Below, piece after piece: positions 21,680 through 30,651 of a DNA stretch of 30,732 bases. The stretch covers positions 1 to 30,732 of IMG/VR virus record IMGVR_UViG_3300046817_000472; one strand, 5' to 3'. A program made the position numbers and the translations under genes. Positions within the stretch are counted from its first letter, which is position 1; every line of letters starts with the position of its first letter. This DNA is from a virus. The notes under the pieces were generated by a model. The model saw nothing but the letters and a program-made list of their open reading frames with translations. It made no database searches and had not been told where the DNA came from.

Positions 21680-22170
21680 TGCCCGGACTTCCAGTCGATC
21701 GGGCCGCCATAAAGAGCGCCTTGTTTACCCGACTCCAATCGGCTACGTTTTCGGTTCCGATCAACGGCTTTACGACTTGGGCGCAAACTTCGCGCCGGTT
21801 GAAGCTGTTTAACAATATTGATCCGAGCAACCAGCCGGCGATGTTTCTGGTTCAGCATCATGAGACTTATGAACAGTATGGAACGGGACGTTTGACCCGT
21901 CGATTTCTGAACATGGGTGTTTGGTGCTATGCGCCGACCGGAGAGGAATCTATTGTTGGCGATGACCTTCTCGACTTGATGGAAACCGCCATTGAAACGG
22001 TTCTTCAACCTGACGATCCGTTTCGGAACGAGCTTACCTTGGGAGGTTTGTTGACTCCCAATAACGGTTGGTGTCGCATCGACCGTAGAGATGGCATGTT
22101 CATTAGAGATCCTGGAGACATTGACAACCAGGCGCTTTTGATCATGCCGATTAGGATTCTACTTCCATAA
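21679..22170 (+). CDS. Putative tail terminator / tail completion protein
   Basis: A 163-residue alpha/beta protein with the feel of tail-terminator (gpU-like) proteins: an N-terminal helix (DRAAIKSALFTRLQSATF), strands around PAMFLVQHHETYEQ and RRFLNMGVWCYAP, a helix DLLDLMETAIETVLQ, and a final strand (QALLIMPIRILLP). Terminators cap the tail tube and join it to the head. The start overlaps the YkgJ-like stop (TGATG). The tail tube gene is two genes downstream, as expected for this role. Assignment is by order and shape, not by a clear signature. Confidence 0.65.
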   Translation: MPGLPVDRAAIKSALFTRLQSATFSVPINGFTTWAQTSRRLKLFNNIDPSNQPAMFLVQHHETYEQYGTGRLTRRFLNMGVWCYAPTGEESIVGDDLLDLMETAIETVLQPDDPFRNELTLGGLLTPNNGWCRIDRRDGMFIRDPGDIDNQALLIMPIRILLP

Positions 22171-22181
22171 AGGAGAATGAG

Positions 22182-22496
22182 ATGTCGGACGGAACAAACC
22201 CCGAGACTCGGATCATTCCAGACGATGGCACAACGCCGGGGCCGGGGCCAACGGATGTGACTCAGACAGAAACCACGACGGGATATGGCGAGGATGCGGC
22301 GCCGACAGAATCAGCCCCGGCGGCGCCGTCGGCACCTGACACGAATTCCGCCATCGAGGAGGCAATCAGAAAGTGGACCAGCGGCCACTTGTATAATTCT
22401 CCGTTGGCCCAGGCGACTGAAGCCTGGAACCACGTCATGGGCTCGCTCAATGCCCTGCGGACGTATCTGAAGGAGGAACTGGGCAAGGTTCAGTAA
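22182..22496 (+). CDS. Small tail-region protein with disordered N-terminus
   Basis: A 104-residue protein. The first 55 residues are a low-complexity Pro/Thr/Ala/Glu stretch (ESAPAAPSAPDTNS) and probably disordered; the rest is helical (AIEEAIRKWTSGHLYN, WNHVMGSLNALRTYLKEELG). AAAGGAG (22169-22175) directly overlaps the preceding stop and is a strong Shine-Dalgarno. It lies between tail terminator and tail tube. Function is unknown. Confidence 0.6.
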   Translation: MSDGTNPETRIIPDDGTTPGPGPTDVTQTETTTGYGEDAAPTESAPAAPSAPDTNSAIEEAIRKWTSGHLYNSPLAQATEAWNHVMGSLNALRTYLKEELGKVQ

Positions 22497-22539
22497 CAGA
22501 CACGGTTTCAATTTCGCAACCCCAACTTGGGAGACGACG

Positions 22540-23277
22540 ATGGAGTTCGGATTTGGTTCAGGCATCTTGACGGGGTCGCGAAATGACATCGCGAATCAGA
22601 CCCCGGTTCGATTCGGTGCCCTTCAGAATATCGACTTGGAATTTGCCGGCGATATTAAGGAACTGTTCGCGACGCAGCAGTTCCCGATCGACGTCGCGCG
22701 CGGCAAGACCAAGATCACGGGCAAGGCGAAGGTCGCCGAAATCAAGGGCTCGATGTATAACGAGATCTTTTTCGGTCAGACCCTCGCCACTGGGGCGCTG
22801 AAATACGCCTACAACGAGTCGGTCGCGGCGGGAACCTCGGGCTTCTCCTACACCGTGGCGAACTCGGGCTCGACACCACTCGTCGACCAGGGAGCATTCT
22901 ACCTCTCGGGCGGAAACCAGTTGAATTACGTTACCGGGGCGCCCGGCAGCGGACAATACAACTGGAATCCTTCCACCGGGGTCTATGTCTTCGCCACCGC
23001 GGATGCTGGGTCTGCCTTCTGCGTGAACTACACATATCACGTTTCATCCGGGTTCAACATCGCGATCGGCAATCCGTTCATGGGGACAACTCCCCAGTTC
23101 GCTGCGACCTTGTTCCAGCAGTTCGAGGGGAATCAGGTCGTGTTGGTCCTGAACAAATGCGTTTCGAGCCGGCTCACGTTCCCGACTCGGATCGACGACT
23201 ACGTGCTTCAGGACATCGACTTCTCGGCATTCGCAGACGCGAGCGGCAACGTCGGCACCTGGAACACCAGCAACTAA
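22540..23277 (+). CDS. Major tail tube protein
   Basis: The 245-residue product fits a siphovirus tail tube subunit: N-terminal loop with FGFGSGILTGSRND, core strands (DIKELFATQQFPIDVARGKT, then KITGKAKVAEIKG), and a C-terminal stretch ending in RIDDYVLQDIDFSAFADASG. A beta-rich insertion around 95-160 (TVANSGSTPLVDQGAFYLSG) may be exposed. Subunits stack into the tube through which DNA passes. GGGAG (22529-22533) is six bases before the ATG. It is followed by the tail assembly chaperones, the classical order. Confidence 0.82.
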   Translation: MEFGFGSGILTGSRNDIANQTPVRFGALQNIDLEFAGDIKELFATQQFPIDVARGKTKITGKAKVAEIKGSMYNEIFFGQTLATGALKYAYNESVAAGTSGFSYTVANSGSTPLVDQGAFYLSGGNQLNYVTGAPGSGQYNWNPSTGVYVFATADAGSAFCVNYTYHVSSGFNIAIGNPFMGTTPQFAATLFQQFEGNQVVLVLNKCVSSRLTFPTRIDDYVLQDIDFSAFADASGNVGTWNTSN

Positions 23278-23311
23278 GTCTGAATCTGAAACCTTAACCG
23301 GAGCTTCTATC

Positions 23312-23785
23312 ATGGCCGATGGAAACGGAAACGGACACGACGATGGACAAACCGGCGCCACTCTTGGCGTTGGGGAATATGTTCCGTTCACGATTGGGGG
23401 CAGGGAAATTCGCGTTCCCGCCCTCAGTCTGTGGGACTTGGAACAATCGAGGGAAGATATTCGAGCCCTCAATTCCGATATGTATTGGACCGAATATGCC
23501 TCGACGGTCCTGAGAATCATAGCCCGGAAGATGGGGAATGTTGACAACTACCTTCCCATGTCCGAAGCATGGATGAAGTCCTGTACGGTCAAGGAAGCAA
23601 ATGGAATTACGCCGGCATTTAACCAACTGCTGGCCCTCAGCGGGTTTGAGAACGCTGCTGCTACCGACCCTTTAGCATCGGAGGAAGCCGGGGCGAGCCC
23701 TGGGACTGGGACATCGGACGAATCGCCGCCGAACTCGCCGTCGCTTTCCGAATTCCAGACCTCCGATACCTCAAGCGAACCGTAA
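23312..23785 (+). CDS. Tail assembly chaperone (gpG-like), unshifted product
   Basis: The 157-residue 0-frame chaperone, which coats the tape measure during tail assembly. It starts MADGNGNGHDDGQ, has a beta/alpha core (EYVPFTIGGREIRVPALSLW, SREDIRALNSDMYW), and ends in a Ser/Pro/Glu-rich tail. The tail is what the 0-frame reads after the slippery site at 23668-23674. The gene lies just before the gp10-like and tape measure genes, as in lambda-like tails. GGAG (23301-23304) precedes the start. Confidence 0.82.
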   Translation: MADGNGNGHDDGQTGATLGVGEYVPFTIGGREIRVPALSLWDLEQSREDIRALNSDMYWTEYASTVLRIIARKMGNVDNYLPMSEAWMKSCTVKEANGITPAFNQLLALSGFENAAATDPLASEEAGASPGTGTSDESPPNSPSLSEFQTSDTSSEP

Positions 23786-23964
23786 CGCTGAAGGACTACC
23801 AGCTTTTTCATAAGGCTTGGACAGATAATCCTCCAGGAGACTGGCTTCTTGCCGCACAGTTGGGGTATAAAGCTCCTGAAGCCAAGCATAAGGCTGCAGT
23901 CGAGAACACAAAAATGATGTTCGACATTATCAAAGGGTTTGAGGAAGCGGCGAAAAAGAAATGA
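23312..23964 (+). CDS. Tail assembly chaperone frameshift fusion (gpGT-like)
   Basis: A 217-residue fusion made by a -1 ribosomal shift at C CCT TTA (23668-23674). The -1 frame is open from a stop at 23647-23649 to TGA 23962-23964. After the shift it reads SIGGSRGEPWDWDIGRIAAE, then VAFRIPDLRYLKRTVTLKDY and onward to FEEAAKKK. Phrases such as PWDWDIGRIAAELAV and RIPDLRYLKRT look typical of gpT-like chaperone extensions, while the 0-frame tail over the same bases is low-complexity. In lambda the ratio of gpG to gpGT controls tail assembly. The stop overlaps the next ATG (ATGA). Coordinates span the shift; reading stays in the 0 frame to 23674 and resumes at base 23674 in the -1 frame. Confidence 0.85.
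23668..23674 (+). other. Slippery site for -1 frameshift, C CCU UUA
   Basis: The heptamer has the canonical X XXY YYZ form with 0-frame codons CCU UUA. Both tRNAs can re-pair in the -1 frame on CCC UUU. It lies within the only segment (23650-23785) where both frames are open. A GC-rich stretch follows about 16 bases later (23688-23710) and might fold, but I found no strong stem. Confidence 0.85.
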
Positions 23965-24377
23965 TAACCGTTCGGGTCATTGCGGAAGAAGCTATTTTTC
24001 ACCTGGACAAACTCCCAGCAGCTATTCGAAACGCACTCAAGAAAAAGTACGAGGATATTTTCGACCAGCTTCGAGCAGGGATGAAGGATCAGGTTCCGCT
24101 GAAGTTCCTTGATCCGAAACTGGTAACGTCTGGGGTGGAAGAAATCGGATCGACAGTTGTCGGTTTCATCGAAGCTGAAGACAAGCCTGGCGTTTATGCC
24201 ATCTTTCCAACAAAAGCTAAAGTGCTTCGGTTTCTTTCCAAGTCCGGAGAGATTGTCTTCGCCCCGAAGGTGCTTAATCATCCTTTCCCCAAGGCCGCCC
24301 AGCATTTGAATCAGTATCTTCTTGACTCCAAGCCCTGGATCGTTGAGCAGTTGACCAACGCTGTGAAGGACGCCTGA
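23961..24377 (+). CDS. HK97 gp10-like tail completion protein
   Basis: A 138-residue alpha/beta protein with the gp10-like outline: an N-terminal strand (MITVRVIAEEAIFHLDKL), helices, and YAIFPTKAKVLRFLSKSGEI followed by HPFPKAAQHLNQYL. gp10-like proteins act at the head-tail joint; here the gene lies after the tail chaperones rather than before the terminator, a less common order. The ATG at 23961 overlaps the stop of the chaperone fusion (ATGA), so it may be translated by coupling to the frameshifted ribosomes. Confidence 0.65.
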   Translation: MITVRVIAEEAIFHLDKLPAAIRNALKKKYEDIFDQLRAGMKDQVPLKFLDPKLVTSGVEEIGSTVVGFIEAEDKPGVYAIFPTKAKVLRFLSKSGEIVFAPKVLNHPFPKAAQHLNQYLLDSKPWIVEQLTNAVKDA

Positions 24378-24379
24378 TC

Positions 24380-27300
24380 GTGCCTGATAACGTGAGAATT
24401 GAACTTAGTGCCCAGGACGATGCGTCAAGTGTTGTTAGAAATTTATCGAATGAACTTCGAAAATTTCAAGTGCAGCACGACTCCATTATTCGCAAGTATG
24501 GCGAACATGCAGGAGAGGTTTATTACCAACGGCAAACTACTGCAATTAGAGAACAGATTCGTGCAACGACTGAACTCGCGGCGGCGCAGGAACGCGTTCA
24601 GCGATATATGCAGGCACAGTCCAGTCTTTCTGCAAGTCGGGTAGAGGATCTTCTATTTCCAAAAAACGCTGCTGAAAACATCCACGGTTATGAAAGGAGT
24701 TTTAAGGAGTTAGTAGAAAATGTCGACCATGGCTCAAATCGTATGGGCCAAGGTATGCGGCATGTTATTGCGCTGTTCGACGAGTTCCAGCGTGGCCAAC
24801 GCGGGGCTATGACTGCGTCGGCAACGGCCTTCTTGCGAGACACAGGGCTGTTGCAGCAAGGCATCAATGCTCTGATGACTCCGTGGGGCGCGGTTGCTGT
24901 TGCAGGTGTGGCAGCATTGGGTGCAATCGCCTATGCTGCTGAACAAGCCCATCAGCGCATAGCTTCAATTCGCGACACCGCTGCTGAGTTGGCCTTAAAA
25001 GGACTCGGCGCTGGTCCGCAAGTTCGAAGCGATATTGCAAAAGAGTTTGACGCAGCAAAGGCAGCAGGTAACGAATACGCCGGAACTATTAAAGACCTTC
25101 AGGTCGAACTTGCTACGAAACTCCCCGCTGCGACTCAGGAAACCCGGACAGAGATAATTTCCCTTGCACAGTCCTTAGCTGGACTGAAAAACGTTTCTGC
25201 TGAGAAAGCAATTGAGCCGTTTTTGAAGGCGTTAGAGCACGGTCCCGAAGCGGCGGCCAAGTTTGTTGAAGGCCAACGCGGACTAGAAGGCGTTATCCGT
25301 TCGAATGGAATGACGCTTTCTGAGACTGTTCGAACGATTACGAACGTGGCTCAGGCTTACCGACTTGTTGTCTCCGAATTTGGCAAGGGCCAAATTATGG
25401 AGGCAGGAAGAGAGACGAATCTACTTAAAAATAGTTTTGTTGAGTTGTCCGGCGCGTTTATGGACGGCGGTACGGGGCTTGGTGGGACGTTTAATCCTGC
25501 CATGAATACCACCGCGGAAATGATTGCGAAGGCTCACGACGCAACGAAAGATCTGAACGAATCTACTCGCCAGAACATCGGCGAGATGATGGCACAAGCG
25601 GACGCAATCAAGACGGGAAATAGAAGTCTTGACGATCGTGTAACGGCGCTGAATCGAATTAAGGACGCTCAGGCGGGGGTGTCTCGGCTTGCTGGCGAAG
25701 TTGGAGAGTATGGTGATCCGACTGCAGCGCAGCGGGCGGCCAATGCGGTAAAGAACTTAGAAGCCGACCAGAGGAAGCAGACTCAATCTGGTGAGGAGAA
25801 CGAACATCAGCTCCGAATGAATCGGATCAATGCTGAGGCACAGGCGCAACATGCTAACCTAGCCATTCAAACCCAGGCAGCACAGAAACGGCTCGACGAA
25901 GCAAGGCGGATGTCGGAAATTCGCCTTCCTGGTGGCGATCCGAGTCAAGATCCAAGTGTTCAACAGGCAAAGGCTGCGCTTCAAGAAGCGGAACGGAAAC
26001 AGTCGGATGAGACTCGGCGGATAAAGATTGATAATGCACACGCGGTAGCGGCAGAAGAAGCCCGTGGGACACAAGCACGGATCAAGGCGGAAGAAGATGC
26101 GCTTGCAGAAATTAAAGCGGGCGTTGCTGCGGGTAGAACTGCTAAAGAGGAAATAGGTCGGCAAGAAATCAAACTGGCCAACCTGAGACGGGAACTCAAC
26201 AATAAGAATTTCCAAGAAGCCAGGGACAATGCACGAGCGGAAGTAGAGTTAGCAAAAGGAAATGTAGATCAAATTCTCGCAGCGTATGCGAGGTTGAGTC
26301 AAGCCGCTGTTCGCACCGGACAGGCTCCGGCCGTTAATGCTCAGATTGAGCGCGAAAAGGTTCGTGACTTAGAATCGGCCCAGTCCCAGGCGTTTACGAG
26401 AGTTACTGAGTTTAATTCCTCGATGGAGCGTCAGGACAACCTGCGCATCCAGGCAAACCATGCGGCGCTAGAGATTCAAGTTGCCCAGCACGCCATGTCG
26501 AAAGACCAGATGGCGGCGAAAGAGGCTGAATTTACCCAAACCGTCATGGCGGAAGAGGAGCGTCGGGTCGAGGCGGAGTTAAAAACAAACGGACTCACAG
26601 AAGCTCAAAAGGTCCGGCTCTACGATCACCTGGCGGAACTCTATCAGAAAGATGCTGAGAAACAGCTTCAGGCACAAGAGAAACTGACTCAAGCCATCGA
26701 AGCCGAAAATACGAAGAAGCTCAAGTCGTTCCAGACGATGTTTGATTCCGTTGGAACGGCGATGGAAAGACTCCTCGATGCAGGGATCACAAGGTCTCAG
26801 ACTCGACAGCAAGCGTTCCAGGAATTTGGAAAAAGCATCGTCAAGTCGATAACAACGGAACTTGGCCATTTAGGATCACAGTACGCTGGGAAGGGACTTG
26901 CGAGTGTTCTTGGTGTCAAAACCGAGGGCATGACCGACACGGGCATCGGTGCGGTTCTGAGTCGGGCGATTGGCGACAAGCTCGGGTTGACGAAAGAGTC
27001 GACAGGTACGGAGGCGCTGAAAGGCGTTTCCGACAAGATGCAAAAGGCCGTCGACGCCCAGTCGAAAGCGTCGGAACTGTTTAAGAACTCTGTTCAGGAA
27101 TTTGCCAAAGCCAGTTCGGCGTTGGTTGGGCTGGCAGATAAGCGGGGAGTTCCAGGCGGGTTTAGTCGAGGAGCAAGCAACGATAATCAACTGGGTTTAG
27201 ATTCTCCAAGTTCCCAAGCCTCTGCGGCGGTCAGCGAAGCTCTGACTCATACGGGCGAGAAGCTCAAGAACTATTGTGCGATTTTAGTCAATCAAGCGTT

Positions 27301-28510
27301 GGAGAAGGCTGGAGTCCAAGGTTCCGGTTCAGGACTTGCTTCGAGCTTCAAGAATTACGGATCTCCGGTTTCTCCGGATGATGTCAGAAAAGGGGATGTT
27401 TTCTATGCTCCGCCGAGTGGCTGGGGCGATACAGGTCACGTAGGGTTCGCCACTGGCCCAGTTTCTGGCGGGCGGGTTCCGGTTATGTCCTCCCACATGC
27501 AGGGAGCAGCAAGTAACCCTGCCGGGGAAGAGACTCGGGACATTTCCAACCTCACGTTCCGGCGGCCGAACTATACGGACACGGTTAAGGTCGATCCGAG
27601 TTCGGTGGCCCAAGGAGTTGAGCAAGGAAACAAGGAAGCGTACTCTGTCGGCCAGGTCGCCATTCAAGAAGGTGTCACTCAAGGAAATTCGGACGTAGTT
27701 TCTACCAATCAGCAACTTAGCGATAAGGTTGCAACGCTTCAGCAGACCTCCGACCAGCAGAAACAAGCTATTACTCAGAATACGCAAGCCCTCAGTCAGA
27801 ACACCCAGAAACAAGGCTCAGGGACAGGAACGGCTTCTACTACGTCTTCCATGACGAGTAATTTAGGGCTCTTGACTCAAGGTCTCGGCATCGCCGCCTC
27901 GGCGGCTTCGATCTTTGGTCGGCAACTTTCGCCAACTGCTCGGGCGGCTCTGGGAGCAGTTGGAGTTATTACCCAGCTTACGAGCTTTGTCAGAACCGCA
28001 GGATCTTCGCTCGGCCTGTTTGGCGATGCGGCGAAAGCAACGTCGAGCGTGACAACGTTGTTGCAAGGGGCAAATACCGCGAACACGGTTGCAACGACTC
28101 TGAATACAACTGCCACCACAGCGAACTCAACCGCGCAATCGTCTGCTGCGGTGGGAAGTGGGATTGGAGGAATTTTCAAATCTATTCCGCTGATTGGAAT
28201 GTTGTTTGAACAGGGCGGAATTGTACCTTCCGCTGCTGGTGGGATGATTTCGGGTGGTGGACTCTCGATCCTTCATCCAAAGGAAATGGTACTTCCGGCG
28301 CACTTGTCGACTGGGCTTCAGAACATGATTAGCCGGCAGCAGTATACGAATAATAACCAACCTGGTGCGGTGCTGAACTACAACGCTAACGTGACGGGGT
28401 ATCATCCTTACGCATCCCGAAGCGCATTTGATGCCCTGCTTCGCCAGCATGGGAATGCCCTGATGGGCCACGTTGAGAATGCAGTCCGTAATGGTTGGCG
28501 GGCGGCGTAA
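24380..28510 (+). CDS. Tape measure protein with embedded cell-wall peptidase
   Basis: This 1376-residue protein sets tail length and is ejected into the cell on infection. The start is GTG at 24380 with AAGGA (24366-24370). It opens with a helical region, has a hydrophobic helix at about 168-186 (GAVAVAGVAALGAIAY), then long helical/coiled segments (about 430-770). About 945-1062 looks like an NlpC/P60- or CHAP-like peptidase: NYCAILVNQALEKAG with candidate Cys966, RKGDVFYAPPSG, and GHVGFATG with candidate His1020. It would cut peptidoglycan to pass the wall. The C-terminal region has a second Gln/Ser/Thr-rich helical stretch and the motif GGIVPSAAGGMISGG with PKEMVLPAHL, common in tape measures. 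Tail-tip genes follow. Confidence 0.85.
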   Translation: MPDNVRIELSAQDDASSVVRNLSNELRKFQVQHDSIIRKYGEHAGEVYYQRQTTAIREQIRATTELAAAQERVQRYMQAQSSLSASRVEDLLFPKNAAENIHGYERSFKELVENVDHGSNRMGQGMRHVIALFDEFQRGQRGAMTASATAFLRDTGLLQQGINALMTPWGAVAVAGVAALGAIAYAAEQAHQRIASIRDTAAELALKGLGAGPQVRSDIAKEFDAAKAAGNEYAGTIKDLQVELATKLPAATQETRTEIISLAQSLAGLKNVSAEKAIEPFLKALEHGPEAAAKFVEGQRGLEGVIRSNGMTLSETVRTITNVAQAYRLVVSEFGKGQIMEAGRETNLLKNSFVELSGAFMDGGTGLGGTFNPAMNTTAEMIAKAHDATKDLNESTRQNIGEMMAQADAIKTGNRSLDDRVTALNRIKDAQAGVSRLAGEVGEYGDPTAAQRAANAVKNLEADQRKQTQSGEENEHQLRMNRINAEAQAQHANLAIQTQAAQKRLDEARRMSEIRLPGGDPSQDPSVQQAKAALQEAERKQSDETRRIKIDNAHAVAAEEARGTQARIKAEEDALAEIKAGVAAGRTAKEEIGRQEIKLANLRRELNNKNFQEARDNARAEVELAKGNVDQILAAYARLSQAAVRTGQAPAVNAQIEREKVRDLESAQSQAFTRVTEFNSSMERQDNLRIQANHAALEIQVAQHAMSKDQMAAKEAEFTQTVMAEEERRVEAELKTNGLTEAQKVRLYDHLAELYQKDAEKQLQAQEKLTQAIEAENTKKLKSFQTMFDSVGTAMERLLDAGITRSQTRQQAFQEFGKSIVKSITTELGHLGSQYAGKGLASVLGVKTEGMTDTGIGAVLSRAIGDKLGLTKESTGTEALKGVSDKMQKAVDAQSKASELFKNSVQEFAKASSALVGLADKRGVPGGFSRGASNDNQLGLDSPSSQASAAVSEALTHTGEKLKNYCAILVNQALEKAGVQGSGSGLASSFKNYGSPVSPDDVRKGDVFYAPPSGWGDTGHVGFATGPVSGGRVPVMSSHMQGAASNPAGEETRDISNLTFRRPNYTDTVKVDPSSVAQGVEQGNKEAYSVGQVAIQEGVTQGNSDVVSTNQQLSDKVATLQQTSDQQKQAITQNTQALSQNTQKQGSGTGTASTTSSMTSNLGLLTQGLGIAASAASIFGRQLSPTARAALGAVGVITQLTSFVRTAGSSLGLFGDAAKATSSVTTLLQGANTANTVATTLNTTATTANSTAQSSAAVGSGIGGIFKSIPLIGMLFEQGGIVPSAAGGMISGGGLSILHPKEMVLPAHLSTGLQNMISRQQYTNNNQPGAVLNYNANVTGYHPYASRSAFDALLRQHGNALMGHVENAVRNGWRAA

Positions 28511-28513
28511 AAG

Positions 28514-29965
28514 ATGACCTTTCCGGTCATGCCAGCGTTGAACGGATTTTCAATCCATAAGCGGCCAACGTTTGCGACTACAGTACAAACCCCCAAATCT
28601 GGGCGAGAAGTAACGAACTTTCAACAGTATCTTCCCGTTTGGGAGTTTGAACTGGTTTATGAGATTCTTCGGGATCAGACCCAGAACACGATTCCCTTCA
28701 GCTATTTCTCTGGAAAGACCGACGTTCAACAACTCATGGGGCTTTTTGCGGCCTGTTCAGGGGAGTATGGGTTCTTTTACTTTACTGATACAAGTGATGC
28801 AAGTCGGACGAAACAGCCCCTGGGCCTAGGCGATGGGTCGACGCAGAACTTTCGGCTTCTTCGAACCATTACGCTTAACTCTCTTACATATACCGAACCA
28901 GTTGGGGGAATTAACCTTGGAGAGTCTGTAACGGTTTTCGTCAACGATGTGGCGGTTCCTGAGTCTGGAAACTGGACCATCAGTGCCGATTTAACCACGT
29001 TAGAGTTTACAACCCCACCGGCAAATGGAGCGACAGTCACAATTTCGTTTTCCTATTACTACCTCTGTCGGTTCATTACGAACGACGCAGAGTTTGAAGA
29101 ATTTATGTATGGTCGCTGGCTTCAACAGGGACTCAGATTCCGCTCGATACTTCTCCATGCTGCCGGTCAGGGATCGCTTCCGCCTTGGACTAATCCTCTT
29201 GATCCGCCGATTCCAGTGACTCCACCGGGAGTTCTGCCTCCTGGGAAGTATTACTGGGAGATGACGGTCGATACTGCTGGTCGGGACGGTACGGCGGGAT
29301 ATGGAGTTCTGTGCGGGGTTTGTTTGGCCTCGACTCCGCTCACTGGAACCGTGGCAACAGCGATCAACATTGCTCAGGGGCCAGGCGGAGCGTTTATAAC
29401 TGCTCGGGCTGGAGACTCAACGGAAACCTGTCCGGGTTGGGGAAGTCCTACTCGAATGGGTGGCATTCCTCAAGGCTGCCCGGCAGCGGTAGGGGAGGTT
29501 TTCGGCTTTGCATTAGATACGATCAATCATAAACTTTGGGTTCGAAATGTGACTCGAACCGTTCCCGCCCCTGGCTGGGCAGGGGATATTGCAGGAAACT
29601 TAAACGGAAACCCGGTTACAAACGCCTTCGGAGCCGATTTGGCAGTAATGGGACTGGTGGGAAACTTGTTCATGATCTGTGGGGCGTCTCATGGAGCTGG
29701 GATGAGTGCTGGAGTCGGAACGGTAAACCTCGGCCAAAGTGCTTTTGTTAATCCGAGTTTAACCGGGTTTGTTTCGATCTATTCCGCCTACAATGCTGCG
29801 GCGTTAAACGCTGGGGACAACAGTAACCTTGTCCTTACCAATGCGGGAAAGACATTCAACGGAACAAATGTCCCGGTTACTTTCGCCCCGCCGATTGCAG
29901 GGTTTTCAACTAACGTTGGCTATAGTAACGCTGTTAGAAGCAACTTCTCGATCCAGCAGATGTAA
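28514..29965 (+). CDS. Distal tail protein (DUF2460-like) with SPRY-like domain
   Basis: Residues 1-215 are a DUF2460/Dit-like tail-tip protein: MPALNGFSIHKRPTFATTVQ, SGREVTNFQQYLPVWEFELV, GEYGFFYFTDTSD, and a Dit-type C-terminal YYYLCRFITNDAEFEEFMYG. Then a Pro-rich hinge (about 221-242) leads to an added domain (about 243-425) resembling SPRY/concanavalin modules: GKYYWEMTVDTAG, VGEVFGFALDTINHKLWVRN, NPVTNAFGADLA, and a VGTVNLGQSAFVNPSLTGFV end. About 55 further residues follow. Dit forms the baseplate hub ring; the added module could bind host glycans, which is inference. It starts four bases after the tape measure stop. The next gene is a paralogue without the extra domain. Confidence 0.82.
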   Translation: MTFPVMPALNGFSIHKRPTFATTVQTPKSGREVTNFQQYLPVWEFELVYEILRDQTQNTIPFSYFSGKTDVQQLMGLFAACSGEYGFFYFTDTSDASRTKQPLGLGDGSTQNFRLLRTITLNSLTYTEPVGGINLGESVTVFVNDVAVPESGNWTISADLTTLEFTTPPANGATVTISFSYYYLCRFITNDAEFEEFMYGRWLQQGLRFRSILLHAAGQGSLPPWTNPLDPPIPVTPPGVLPPGKYYWEMTVDTAGRDGTAGYGVLCGVCLASTPLTGTVATAINIAQGPGGAFITARAGDSTETCPGWGSPTRMGGIPQGCPAAVGEVFGFALDTINHKLWVRNVTRTVPAPGWAGDIAGNLNGNPVTNAFGADLAVMGLVGNLFMICGASHGAGMSAGVGTVNLGQSAFVNPSLTGFVSIYSAYNAAALNAGDNSNLVLTNAGKTFNGTNVPVTFAPPIAGFSTNVGYSNAVRSNFSIQQM

Positions 29966-29970
29966 CTCCA

Positions 29971-30651
29971 ATGCCAATGTTCCTTGCCACAGTTCCAGTC
30001 CTTCCGACCCTGAATGGGTTTTCGGTTAGGAAAAAGCCTACGTTCGGAGCAGCAGTTGCGCAGTCAGTAAGTGGACGGGAGATTACTTCGGTTAAGCAGG
30101 CATTTCCGCTTTGGGAATTTGAGTTGACGTACGAGGCGTTGTTGACCCAGACGGAGAATCAGGTCATTTACAATCAACATAAAGATTATCTACAATTGGA
30201 AGAGATTCAGACCGTTTTTCTAGCCTGTTCTGGGCAATACAGCCGGTTCTATTACGACGATCCAACAGACAATTCCCGCACGGCGCAAGTAATTGCGACT
30301 GCGGATGGAGTCAGTCCTACGTTTCAGATCATTCGAACTCTTGGGGGTGGGTCATCGAGCTTGTCCGAACCTGTTGGCGGGCTTAATGCGACGAAACCAT
30401 ATCAATTCTATGTCAATGGCTCGCCCACCGCTGTTACTCTTGCCAACTTCAATCGAACGATTACGTTTGCGTCAGCTCCAACGGCGGGAGCCTTAATCAC
30501 TGGGGATTTCTACTTCTTCTATCTCTGTCGGTTCCTGACCGATATGAATGATTTTGAGCAGTTCTTAACCAATCTTTGGACTTTACGATCATTGAAATTC
30601 CGGTCGGTTAAGGATTTCGATGGTGGAATTGCGGGGATGCCGCCAACATGA
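29971..30651 (+). CDS. Second distal tail protein paralogue (DUF2460-like)
   Basis: The 226-residue product aligns end to end with residues 1-215 of the preceding protein: PTLNGFSVRKKPTFGAAVAQ against PALNGFSIHKRPTFATTVQ, SGREITSVKQAFPLWEFEL against SGREVTNFQQYLPVWEFEL, FYFFYLCRFLTDMNDFEQFL against SYYYLCRFITNDAEFEEFM. It lacks the SPRY-like extension. Two ATGs (29971, 29977) are possible. The ribosome-binding site is weak, so coupling to the gene five bases upstream is likely. Its stop overlaps the next start (ATGA). Confidence 0.8.
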   Translation: MPMFLATVPVLPTLNGFSVRKKPTFGAAVAQSVSGREITSVKQAFPLWEFELTYEALLTQTENQVIYNQHKDYLQLEEIQTVFLACSGQYSRFYYDDPTDNSRTAQVIATADGVSPTFQIIRTLGGGSSSLSEPVGGLNATKPYQFYVNGSPTAVTLANFNRTITFASAPTAGALITGDFYFFYLCRFLTDMNDFEQFLTNLWTLRSLKFRSVKDFDGGIAGMPPT

